From: Desulfobacteraceae bacterium
Lineage (GTDB): Bacteria; Desulfobacterota; Desulfobacteria; Desulfobacterales; SG8-13
DNA length: 6,796 bases
Assembly (NCBI GenBank): GCA_029287875.1
Contig: JARFQH010000161.1
Coordinates: 1-6,796 of the forward strand
Direction: 5' to 3'
Positions 1-6,507 of the stretch are shown piece after piece. The notes under the pieces were generated by a model. The model did not search any database, was not told the origin of the DNA, and worked only from the letters and a program-made list of their open reading frames with translations. Position 1 is the first letter of the stretch; every line of letters starts with the position of its first letter. Position numbers and translations under genes: made by a program.

Positions 1-1377
1 CCTGCTCGATAAGTCCTGGCCGACCCCGAAAGTCTTGATCCTGTCGTGTCTGAACCGTTGCATGCGATCGCTGGTCTTTCCGAGCAGGACCTCGGTGAGA
101 TATTGGGCCCCGAACCGTTGACCGGTTCGATAAACCCCGGAAAGCGCCTTCTGGGCCGCTATCGTGCCGTCCCAGGATGCCACGCCTTCCTTGCACGTCC
201 CACAGTTTCCGCAAGGGACAGCCAGCGATTCACCAAAATACCTCAACAGCACCTGGCGGCGGCACTCGATGGTTTCGCAGTATCCCAGCAGGGCATCGAG
301 CTTTTGCTGCTGAACACGCTTGAACCTCTCGTCGCCTTCCGACCGACTGAGCAGCTGGCGCGCCGCGACCACATCTGACAATGAGTAGAGCATGCAGGCC
401 TCTGCCGGCTCACCGTCTCGTCCCGCACGTCCTGTTTCCTGGTAGTAGGCTTCCATGCTCATGGGGACATCGAAGTGGAACACGAATCTCACATCCGGCC
501 GATCGATACCGAGACCGAAGGCGATGGTGGCCACGACTACCAGCGCCTCTTCCCGGGCAAAGCGCTGCTGCCGGTGGCTTCGCTCTTCGGAAGACAGTCC
601 GGCATGGTAGGCCGCGGCATTAACGCCCCTCTGCGAAAGCCACGCCGCGATGTCGTCCACCCGCTTGCGGCTGCGGCAGTAAACGATGCCGGTCTCGCCC
701 GGATGCCCCTTTGCAATGAAATCGTGCAACTGGCGTTTGCCGTTCTCCTTCAGCCGCACCCGGTAGCAGATGTTTGGCCGGTCAAAGCTCGACACGAACT
801 GTGTTGCCCGACTTAAATCCAGCTTCTCGAGAATTTCCCTGCGGGTTGCCGCATCGGCCGTGGCCGTCAGTGCCATGCGGGGAACGTCCGGGAATCGACG
901 GGTCACGGAGGCAATTTTAAGGTACTCCGGTCGAAAATCGTGCCCCCACTGAGAGACGCAGTGGGCCTCGTCGATGGCAAACAAGGAAACCGGAAACTGT
1001 GAAAGAAAGCGCTGGAACGTGTCGGACAGCAAACGTTCCGGTGCAATGTAAAGCAAGTCGGTCTCACCCGACAAAACGCGTCTTTCCACCTGCCGGGCGG
1101 CATCGGGAGCCAGGCTCGAATTCAGAAAATCGGCACGCATGCCGTTCTGGCGCAGACCGGCAACCTGGTCCTGCATGAGGGCGATCAACGGCGAAATGAC
1201 AAGCCCCACTCCCTGGCGAATAAGTGAGGGGATTTGAAAACAGATCGATTTGCCGCTGCCGGTCGGCATCAGAACAAAAACATCCCTGCCGGCCAGGGCT
1301 TCTTCGATAACATCGAGCTGATGGTGGCGAAACGTGTCGTAGCCAAAAAATCTCTGCAGAATGCGATGCGGTGTCAT
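1..1377 (-). CDS. recQ: ATP-dependent DNA helicase RecQ (3' end of gene beyond the window)
   Basis: Superfamily 2 helicase that unwinds DNA 3' to 5' in recombination and fork repair in the cytoplasm. The frame is open without interruption for 459 codons to the left edge. Visible motifs: FGYDTFRHHQ with the RecQ-type Q-motif glutamine (residue 20), Walker A MPTGSGKS (37-44), DEAH (136-139) followed by CVSQWGHDFRPEY, TAT (171-173), SSFDRPNI (196-203), and motif VI QETGRAGRDG (313-322). The RecQ zinc-binding set is complete (Cys372, 389, 392, 395), followed by the start of the RQC winged helix (QRFGAQYLTEVLLG). E. coli RecQ is 609 residues, so roughly 150, including any HRDC domain, lie outside. 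Start 1377 is preceded by GGGGAG only 3 bases upstream. An in-frame ATG at 1401 adds 8 residues but has no ribosome binding site, so the start is uncertain. Identity is sure. Confidence 0.97.
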   Translation of the reverse strand, partial: MTPHRILQRFFGYDTFRHHQLDVIEEALAGRDVFVLMPTGSGKSICFQIPSLIRQGVGLVISPLIALMQDQVAGLRQNGMRADFLNSSLAPDAARQVERRVLSGETDLLYIAPERLLSDTFQRFLSQFPVSLFAIDEAHCVSQWGHDFRPEYLKIASVTRRFPDVPRMALTATADAATRREILEKLDLSRATQFVSSFDRPNICYRVRLKENGKRQLHDFIAKGHPGETGIVYCRSRKRVDDIAAWLSQRGVNAAAYHAGLSSEERSHRQQRFAREEALVVVATIAFGLGIDRPDVRFVFHFDVPMSMEAYYQETGRAGRDGEPAEACMLYSLSDVVAARQLLSRSEGDERFKRVQQQKLDALLGYCETIECRRQVLLRYFGESLAVPCGNCGTCKEGVASWDGTIAAQKALSGVYRTGQRFGAQYLTEVLLGKTSDRMQRFRHDRIKTFGVGQDLSSR

Positions 1378-1664
1378 GCGCTCCCCAATGTTCGTGTTCA
1401 TCCTGCGACCAGCCGGGACCGTTCGGACAGATCGTATACATATTTTTTCGTGAACCCTAAGTCTTGGGATGAAGACATCGGCAAGTTTACGGAGGTTTTT
1501 GAGAGCTGAAAAAAGCGCGGTCCGGTCGCAGGGGAATACCCTATGACGGCGAGTGCTTCGGACGTGGCTCCGGCCCGACTCGAACGCCTCGAAAAATCGG
1601 GCCAGGCGGCGGGTTTCACTCTTGAACGGCAGGCCGCTTTCGGTCGGAGGAAAAAGACGAATCG
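1378..1664. other. Gap between recQ and the small lysine-rich gene; no convincing gene
   Basis: About 290 bases upstream of recQ. The recQ frame stays open on the minus strand to about 1709 but contains no ATG, GTG or TTG beyond 1401, so it cannot simply extend the helicase. A second minus-strand frame (1398-1619, GTG start) ends in a TGA overlapping the ATG at 1401, but it has no ribosome binding site and no recognisable protein. A perfect 7-base inverted repeat, GGCCCGA (1572-1578) with TCGGGCC (1597-1603), lies in the middle. It has no adjoining T-run, so it does not qualify as an intrinsic terminator. The recQ promoter probably lies here, but I see no strong -35/-10 pair. Confidence 0.5.
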
Positions 1665-1766
1665 TTACTTTTCTTTCTTCTTTTCCTGCTTTTCCTTTTT
1701 CTTTTCCTTAGCGGTTTTGCTGGGCTTCTTTTTCGTGTCTTTCTTGGTGTCCCTGGATTTGGCCAT
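1665..1766 (-). CDS. Small lysine-rich basic protein, 33 residues
   Basis: The sequence begins MAKSRDTKKDTKKKP and continues in runs of K and E to a TAA stop; 17 of 33 residues are lysine. An excellent Shine-Dalgarno sequence, GGAGGAGAGA, sits directly upstream of the ATG. That, more than the low-complexity protein, marks this as a real gene. Short MAKS(R/K)DxKKxxKKKPxKT-type proteins occur in many Proteobacteria as uncharacterised hypotheticals, from family memory that I cannot check here. The N-terminal third is less repetitive than the alternating K/E tail. With no Cys, no aromatics and no hydrophobic stretch it cannot be a membrane peptide. It is more likely a disordered or helical nucleic-acid- or ribosome-binding peptide, which is inference. 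It lies 115 bases downstream of the exported-protein gene and has its own candidate promoter, so it is probably transcribed independently. Confidence 0.75.
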   Translation of the reverse strand: MAKSRDTKKDTKKKPSKTAKEKKKEKQEKKKEK

Positions 1767-1806
1767 TCTCTCCTCCCTGAACGAATCGTGTCATCGTCAG
1801 CAGCCG

Positions 1807-1849
1807 CACTATGCCAATAAAAATATCATAGTGGTCCCGCAAGGGTCAA
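1807..1849 (-). promoter_or_regulatory. Candidate promoter of the lysine-rich gene with an overlapping inverted repeat
   Basis: Reading the minus strand, TTGACC (1849-1844) and TATTTT (1825-1820) are separated by 18 bases. This places transcription start near 1812, about 45 bases before the ATG. A perfect 7-base inverted repeat, CACTATG (1807-1813) and CATAGTG (1827-1833), brackets the -10 element, as expected for a repressor operator. Alternatively it could form a 5' hairpin. No protein is identified. Confidence 0.35.
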
Positions 1850-1881
1850 TTGTAAAATGGGTAGAGTCTGATGTGCGGGGT

Positions 1882-3138
1882 TTAGGGCATGTTCGACCGA
1901 GGGATCGCGTTTTTGGCGATACCTTTCGATACGAGATCCTCGTCGCCTGAACCGGCCAGGTCAAAATCGATTAATGGTTGCTTACCGAATTGACTTTTCA
2001 AGAATTCCAGCATCAACACGCCGACCCGCTCCTCCCGGTTTAGAATCCGGGCATAGCCCCCGTTGCGAATAAGCCGGCTGAAACGGTCTTCGGAAAGTTC
2101 ATTATGTTTCATGGCGTATTGTTCGAAGTTTCGGGCATAGTTTTTTATAAGGGTGTCCAGGTTTTTATCGGGCAGGGTTCGCATCTGGTTGTATTTTTGG
2201 GCCAGTGTTCCGTCATCGGGCATGTCTTGAGATTCCATGACGTATTTAAAATTTTCGATAAAGCGCTCGCTGCCGGCGCGAATGTGACCGGGTTTGACCA
2301 TGTTCATGCCCAACCAACCTGCGTTGAGCCATTTGAACAACGTCACATTTGTAGCGTTACGGTTTTTGCTGGCCGGGTGAAAAATCATGACGGAGGACGT
2401 ATCATAAATAAATGTGTCCATCCATTTGAGAATGGCGGGTGAAAGCCCTTTCTCACCGGAATAAAAATAGGTCCAGTTGGGGTCGTCGACGATGACCGCG
2501 CGTTTGCCCACATCGGAGGGACGGGTCATCTTGGAGACGGAAATCAGCAGGGGGCTGCCGCGGTAATGAAGGAGGACGGTCAGGCGATCCAGGTCGTAGC
2601 GGTAGTAGCCGCCCGTTGACATGTCCGGAGTGGTGACCTCATACTCCCGCCCCCTGAGCACCAGGGGCTTATCGAGTGTTGGAAGAGACTTCCAGATTTC
2701 GATATCTCGTGCGACAAGGTCGCTTTCCGGATATCGACCGCTCAGCCGCAGCAGTTTGGGTAATATCACGTAGCTCGGTATTTTTGGATTGAAGCCATAG
2801 CGCAAAATGCGCTCCAGGGGAGCCTGGATGTCGCTGCGCACGCACACGCCGAAACCAGTCGCACGCTTGGCCGGGTCGACTGACCTGGCGCTCGCGTCAT
2901 CGGCGACGGCAAATTCGAGCAGGGATTGAACACGGTTCGGGTCGAATACGGCTTCCGGCTGTTGGGCCAGATCGATTAGATAGCTCAGTCCGTTCTCGAC
3001 CTCTGCGTCCAGTGCCGGCTGGTGCGACGAATTTGTTGTCTGCCGTTCCGATGCCTGAACACCGGGAAGCCCGAATATTGTGATCGATGATGCCAAAATG
3101 ACGATAAACAGCCAGGTTTTATTTTTGGATCGTGTCAT
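1882..3138 (-). CDS. Exported protein of unknown function, 418 residues
   Basis: I do not recognise this family. The N-terminus is a clear Sec signal peptide: basic MTRSKNK, a hydrophobic core LFIVILASSITIFGL, and a likely cut after VQA (about residue 29). The mature part is soluble, with no further membrane segment and only one cysteine (about residue 99). It is probably periplasmic. The middle contains alternating beta-type stretches around residues 150-235 (LVLRGREYEVTTPDMSTGGYYRYD, cited in part: LVLRGREYEV and LTVLLHYRGSPLLISVSK), while the C-terminal part is more helical and charged. No catalytic motif, lipobox or cell-wall anchor is apparent. Start: an in-frame TTG at 3153 would add 5 residues, but neither start has a strong ribosome binding site, and the ATG at 3138 gives a normal signal peptide. 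It is transcribed away from the radical SAM gene across a shared divergent control region. That the gene is real is well supported by its length and signal peptide. Confidence 0.85.
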   Translation of the reverse strand: MTRSKNKTWLFIVILASSITIFGLPGVQASERQTTNSSHQPALDAEVENGLSYLIDLAQQPEAVFDPNRVQSLLEFAVADDASARSVDPAKRATGFGVCVRSDIQAPLERILRYGFNPKIPSYVILPKLLRLSGRYPESDLVARDIEIWKSLPTLDKPLVLRGREYEVTTPDMSTGGYYRYDLDRLTVLLHYRGSPLLISVSKMTRPSDVGKRAVIVDDPNWTYFYSGEKGLSPAILKWMDTFIYDTSSVMIFHPASKNRNATNVTLFKWLNAGWLGMNMVKPGHIRAGSERFIENFKYVMESQDMPDDGTLAQKYNQMRTLPDKNLDTLIKNYARNFEQYAMKHNELSEDRFSRLIRNGGYARILNREERVGVLMLEFLKSQFGKQPLIDFDLAGSGDEDLVSKGIAKNAIPRSNMP

Positions 3139-3260
3139 GGTCTCTGGTTTCAATGTCGTGTAATAAGCTCGATGTTATTTAGAATTTTCATTTTAACTGG
3201 TGTCAGAATTCGCTGTTCGACAACCACTTGCCCGCCGCCGATTTTGAATTCATAAAACCT

Positions 3261-3288
3261 ACCTTAAGAGTACCGGGGAAAATGTCAA
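3261..3288 (-). promoter_or_regulatory. Candidate promoter of the exported-protein gene
   Basis: On the minus strand a consensus -35 TTGACA (3288-3283) is followed after 16 bases by TAAGGT (3266-3261), which keeps the key T, A and final T of a -10 box. Start would be near 3254, leaving a leader of about 115 bases. It lies back to back with the candidate promoter of the radical SAM gene. Confidence 0.4.
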
Positions 3289-3303
3289 ATACAAGCCCCA
3301 GAA

Positions 3304-3333
3304 TTGTAATACTTTTGTAAAATCAAAAGATAA
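3304..3333 (+). promoter_or_regulatory. Candidate promoter of the radical SAM gene
   Basis: TTGTAA (3304-3309) and AAGATA/AGATAA (3327-3333) are spaced 17 or 18 bases apart in an A/T-rich patch between divergent genes. The -10 match is weak. Start would be near 3340, giving a leader of about 70 bases to the ATG at 3411. I saw no cobalamin riboswitch B12-box in the leader. Confidence 0.3.
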
Positions 3334-3410
3334 CCTTTCGATGTCGGCCGGAATTTTCTAAACTGCTTCGTATGCGCGCAACGCCTTTTAACTCTATTCC
3401 GGGGGTAAAT

Positions 3411-5162
3411 ATGGACAGCCATCTCGTTCCACTTCATCCCAAAGCATCACGCGCCAGGGTTCTGTTGTGCGGCGTGTTCGGTCCGTTCGCCCAGGATGAT
3501 GAATACGGCAGCCGCACCATCAACCCGATGGAGCTTTACCACAATCAGGTCACGCGTGTACAGGGGGCTTTTTCCCTGCGTATGTTTCATCGGTCTTTCG
3601 CCCTGTTGCTGCTCCAGGCGAACATCGACGCACCGTGCACGGTTCTCGATTTTGCCACCTTGGATCGCTTCATTCAGGAACTCGAAGAGACATCGTATGA
3701 CATCATCGGAATAAGCGCCATCCTTCCCAATGTCGGCAAGGTCAAAAAGATGTGTGAATTGATTCGCCATCACCAGCCGAACGCCGCCATTGTCGTTGGG
3801 GGGCATGTATCCAGCAAGGAGCGGTTAGACGAGACGATAGACGCCGATCACATTGTCAAAGGCGACGGCATCAAATGGTTCAGACAGTTTCTCGGCCAGC
3901 GCACCGATGCACCGGTTCGGCACCCGGCGGTCTACTCGGCCTTCGGTTCCCGTGCAATGGGAATCACCATGCGGGACAAACCCGGCGATACGGCTGCCAT
4001 ACTGATCCCCTCGGTCGGATGTCCGGTTGGGTGTAACTTCTGCTCGACCTCGGCGCTGTTCGGCGGCAAAGGCAAGTTCGTCAATTTCTACGAAACGGGC
4101 GATGAACTGTTTGCCGTTATGCGGCAACTGGCGCATGAGCTCCAGATTCAATCGTTTTTCGTGCTCGACGAAAACTTCCTGCTCCACCGCAAGCGGGCAC
4201 TCAGGCTGCTGGAGTTGATGCAGACTCATAATGAAAGCTGGTCGTTGTGCGTCTTCAGTTCGGCGCGGGTTATCTGCTCTTACTCCATGGAACAGCTCGT
4301 GGGACTCGGAGTCGGCTGGGTTTGGATGGGTATCGAAGGGGAGGGCAGCGGCTACAGAAAACTCGAAGACGTCGACACCCGTGAACTGGTGAAACGGCTT
4401 CAGGCCCACGGCATTCGCGTCCTCGGCTCCTCCATCATCGGCCTCGAACATCATCGTCCCGATACGATCGACAGGATCATTGAACACGCCGTCGGCCACG
4501 AGACGGATTTTCACCAGTTCATGCTCTATACGCCGAATCCCGGTACAGCCCTGTATGAACAGCACAAGCAAGCCGGCTCGCTGTTGAGCGAAGCGGAGTT
4601 CTCCCCGGCGGACGCCCACGGACAATACCGGTTCAATTACCGCCACCCCTATATTCAAGAAGGCCAGGAGGAGAGGTTTCTGCTGGATGCCTTTCAGCGG
4701 GATTTTGAGGTCAACGGCCCCAGTCTGGCGCGGCTGATAAGAACCCTGCTGACCGGTTGGGCGCGCTACAAGAATCATCCGGATGGGCGGATCAGGGCTT
4801 GCTTCGCTCGCGAGGCGCAGCCCCTGAGGTGTTCCTATGCCGCCGCCATCTGGGCGATGCGTCACTACTACCGCAAAGACGCGTCGATGTTCGTGAAGAT
4901 GGATCGCCTGTTGAAAGACCTGTGCCGGGAGTTTGGGTGGAAAACACGCCTGTCGGCCCCGTTGCTCGGTCGTCTGGCTTATGTCAAACTGGTAAAAGAA
5001 GAAAAGCGTCTGGCCGCCGGCTGGAGATACGAGCCGATAACCTTTTACGAGAAAAACGTGGCGGCATCGGCTCTTGATGGCCACGACAGGGCGGTTTCGC
5101 GCATCAAGCCCGGCGGTATCCGCGCCGTTCAGGTATTTCCGGCCGCTTCGACGAGAACCTGA
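3411..5162 (+). CDS. B12-binding-domain radical SAM protein, 583 residues
   Basis: Two-domain enzyme. Residues about 17-165 form a Rossmann-like cobalamin-binding-type domain (SYDIIGISAILPNVGKV at 95-111, IVVGGHV at 127-133). It lacks the DxHxxG base-off histidine motif, so B12 use is not proven. Residues about 190-400 are the radical SAM barrel: CPVGCNFC (Cys204, 208, 211) gives the CxxxCxxC that holds a 4Fe-4S cluster and cleaves S-adenosylmethionine. FFVLDENF, WMGIEG, SIIGLEH and LYTPNPGTALYEQ follow in the usual order. About 180 further residues, rich in basic and aromatic side chains, carry no domain I recognise. An insertion after strand 1 (YGSRTINPMELYHNQVTR, residues 32-49) looks family-specific. 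Substrate unknown: relatives methylate unactivated carbons or rearrange rings. Start: GGGGG lies 5 bases before the ATG at 3411; an upstream ATG at 3372 (13 more residues) has no ribosome binding site. The gene stands alone, without neighbours of an obvious pathway. Confidence 0.94.
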   Translation: MDSHLVPLHPKASRARVLLCGVFGPFAQDDEYGSRTINPMELYHNQVTRVQGAFSLRMFHRSFALLLLQANIDAPCTVLDFATLDRFIQELEETSYDIIGISAILPNVGKVKKMCELIRHHQPNAAIVVGGHVSSKERLDETIDADHIVKGDGIKWFRQFLGQRTDAPVRHPAVYSAFGSRAMGITMRDKPGDTAAILIPSVGCPVGCNFCSTSALFGGKGKFVNFYETGDELFAVMRQLAHELQIQSFFVLDENFLLHRKRALRLLELMQTHNESWSLCVFSSARVICSYSMEQLVGLGVGWVWMGIEGEGSGYRKLEDVDTRELVKRLQAHGIRVLGSSIIGLEHHRPDTIDRIIEHAVGHETDFHQFMLYTPNPGTALYEQHKQAGSLLSEAEFSPADAHGQYRFNYRHPYIQEGQEERFLLDAFQRDFEVNGPSLARLIRTLLTGWARYKNHPDGRIRACFAREAQPLRCSYAAAIWAMRHYYRKDASMFVKMDRLLKDLCREFGWKTRLSAPLLGRLAYVKLVKEEKRLAAGWRYEPITFYEKNVAASALDGHDRAVSRIKPGGIRAVQVFPAASTRT

Positions 5163-5178
5163 AACGGGTCAATTTCGG

Positions 5179-5192
5179 CCGAATCCGTTCGG
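5179..5192. terminator. Small hairpin between convergent genes, weak bidirectional terminator candidate
   Basis: CCGAA (5179-5183) and TTCGG (5188-5192) pair perfectly around the loop TCCG, midway between the stop of the radical SAM gene (5162) and the stop of the protease gene (5196). No T-run follows on either strand, so it is not a classic intrinsic terminator. Position is the main argument. Confidence 0.25.
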
Positions 5193-5195
5193 AAA

Positions 5196-5939
5196 CTACC
5201 TTAAGTACGTAGGAACCTCATTCCTCCAAATAATTTTTCTTCGCTTGAAATCTATCTGGTATTCGAAGTCCATCAAGAAATTCATGCCGAGCAAACCTTG
5301 ACGCTCTACCAATGGGTCTTTGTGCTCGATGATGCTGACGAAAACATTTTCTTTCTTCAGCGGTCCAATCTTGATGTAGCTCAATTGAGCCAGACTTGAT
5401 TTGATGCGCTCTCCTTCGGCCGAGAACAGCACGGATGGTGTCATTTGCCGAATGGCTAAATTGTCGGCGATGTCGCGGTGCAATACCGTGATCGAAGCGC
5501 CGGTGTCCAGGAGTAGCAGAACCGTTGTTTCCCTCGACTGATAGCCCAGGGTGACAGGGAGCAAAATCTGATTGTTTCGAATAAGTATGGTGGTCTCGAT
5601 CTGACCGGTGCGTTTGCTGATGAGTCTGTCGTTTTCCCTTAGTTGCCTTGCGATGCTTTCTCTGGCTTCTAAATCGGTGTAGAATTTTTTACGGTTGTCG
5701 ATCATTATGAAGTTGCCGGTATGATCGACGCCGATTTTGAACACTCCTTTTTCACCTATTTTAAATTTTCCCGCATCGGCTTTGTCAATATACCAGCTGC
5801 CGTAGCTATCGGTCTGCAAATAGACGCCCCCTTCATCCCTGCCGATAAAATACTTGTTTTCGGCGTGAAGGAAAGGAACCCACCAGCAGCTAAAGAGGAT
5901 AAAAACAACTAGCCTATAAGTGTTCAATTTAGCCGCCAT
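5196..5939 (-). CDS. Exported retropepsin-like aspartic protease, 247 residues
   Basis: A signal peptide (LVVFILFSCWWVPFLHA, cleavage after about residue 26) sends the protein across the inner membrane. The LFSC run is not a good lipobox because of the Phe and the hydrophobic residues after Cys. Residues about 29-88 form a beta-rich region of short G/Y/F-rich strands, followed by a charged helix (about 88-108). The C-terminal half is a single-lobe aspartic protease fold of the retroviral/clan AA type. It has the catalytic LLLLDTGASITVLHRDIA (DTGA at 145-148, Asp145), a flap region near residues 170-180, and the closing GLLGMNFL (215-222), which matches the hydrophobic-hydrophobic-Gly element of this clan. 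With only one DTG per chain, activity should need a dimer. The substrate is unknown; related bacterial proteins are thought to act on envelope or periplasmic peptides. It converges on the radical SAM gene and is separated from it by 33 bases. The ATG at 5939 has only a weak purine-rich leader. Confidence 0.91.
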   Translation of the reverse strand: MAAKLNTYRLVVFILFSCWWVPFLHAENKYFIGRDEGGVYLQTDSYGSWYIDKADAGKFKIGEKGVFKIGVDHTGNFIMIDNRKKFYTDLEARESIARQLRENDRLISKRTGQIETTILIRNNQILLPVTLGYQSRETTVLLLLDTGASITVLHRDIADNLAIRQMTPSVLFSAEGERIKSSLAQLSYIKIGPLKKENVFVSIIEHKDPLVERQGLLGMNFLMDFEYQIDFKRRKIIWRNEVPTYLR

Positions 5940-6006
5940 AGGATTTCTTAATGCCCTCTTACAAATTCATTTCACGATAACAACGCCAACGATGGTAGCT
6001 CACTAA

Positions 6007-6035
6007 GTATTACTTTTTTCTTACATTTTGCACAA
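6007..6035 (-). promoter_or_regulatory. Candidate promoter of the aspartic protease gene
   Basis: On the minus strand TTGTGC (6035-6030) and TAATAC (6012-6007) are separated by exactly 17 bases. Start would be near 6000, leaving a leader of about 60 bases to the ATG at 5939. Confidence 0.4.
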
Positions 6036-6137
6036 AACTGATCGTGCCTATTTAGGGTGGTATGTAGAAAAGTAATGATGTAGCAAACACCCACACTGCT
6101 GCCGAGGTATGCAAAAATCGTGGTAAATATTCATTTG

Positions 6138-6187
6138 TTATAATTACAATGAGTTAACAGAAAACAAAAAATTATAAACAATGAGTT
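6138..6187. repeat. Two imperfect direct repeats, TTATAA(tt)ACAATGAGTT
   Basis: Copy 1 (6138-6155) reads TTATAA-TT-ACAATGAGTT. Copy 2 (6172-6187) reads TTATAA-ACAATGAGTT. The shared ten-base core ACAATGAGTT recurs at 32-base spacing, close to three helical turns, which would put two bound proteins on the same face of the DNA. TCATTTGT at 6131-6138 is also a near inverted copy of ACAATGA. In DNA this A-rich some recurrence is expected by chance. Confidence 0.4.
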
Positions 6188-6423
6188 TGTAAATTTTCCT
6201 ACATAAAAAATGGGAAGATTGCTCCACAGATGAGCAAATTGAGATGGGAAAAAACATCCGAAATGAGAGGAAACGTTTATTGAGAATTGAGAAAAATACT
6301 TACGAGGATAAAACTTTCACTTCATATATTTATATAACCAAAACGTCACACCCGTATTTCAGCCCCCCTGTATAAAAGACTTTGCACAATTGCATGGTTC
6401 TTGCAGTTTGCCGATCACGCCTG

Positions 6424-6462
6424 TTGAGTTCTCAAGGTTCAGACTGATAATATGACTCTGAA
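6424..6462 (+). promoter_or_regulatory. Candidate promoter of the structured RNA, with internal dyads
   Basis: TTGAGT (6424-6429) is followed by GATAAT (6446-6451, 16-base spacer) or TAATAT (6448-6453, 18-base spacer), giving a start near 6459. That is about 50 bases before the first long-range stem. Two dyads overlap it: TTGAG/CTCAA (6424-6428, 6431-6435) across the -35 and TTCAGA/TCTGAA (6438-6443, 6457-6462) around the -10. Either could be an operator. Confidence 0.4.
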
Positions 6463-6507
6463 AACCGAAAGCTAATAGTTGTAAGTGATCTCTGTAATTA
6501 CTACTCA

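Larger units (their letters stand above)
5940..6507. other. Very A/T-rich stretch without a gene
   Basis: No open frame with a credible start, ribosome binding site or recognisable protein exists on either strand. Composition falls as low as 11 G/C in 60 (6121-6180), far from the GC-rich genes to the left. The left edge holds the leader and candidate promoter of the protease gene. The middle has a pair of imperfect direct repeats (6138-6155 and 6172-6187). The right end has a promoter-like element pointing toward the candidate RNA. The abrupt composition change suggests foreign or degraded intergenic DNA, which is inference. Confidence 0.6.

Noticed and set aside
1572..1603. GGCCCGA/TCGGGCC inverted repeat as terminator of the lysine-rich gene
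   Set aside because: Eighteen-base loop and no T-run after the stem on the minus strand.
1398..1619. Minus-strand frame of 73 codons whose TGA overlaps an ATG in the recQ frame
   Set aside because: GTG start without a ribosome binding site and no recognisable sequence; the overlap alone is weak evidence of coupling.
3825..5084. Minus-strand open frame of 419 codons opposite the radical SAM gene
   Set aside because: It lies wholly antisense to a gene with clear catalytic motifs, has low-complexity text and no domain, and is explained by GC-biased codon use.
3259..5206. The ten-base CTACCTTAAG found both near 3260 and near 5196
   Set aside because: One copy lies in a promoter region and the other in the end of the protease gene; no wider similarity, so probably chance.
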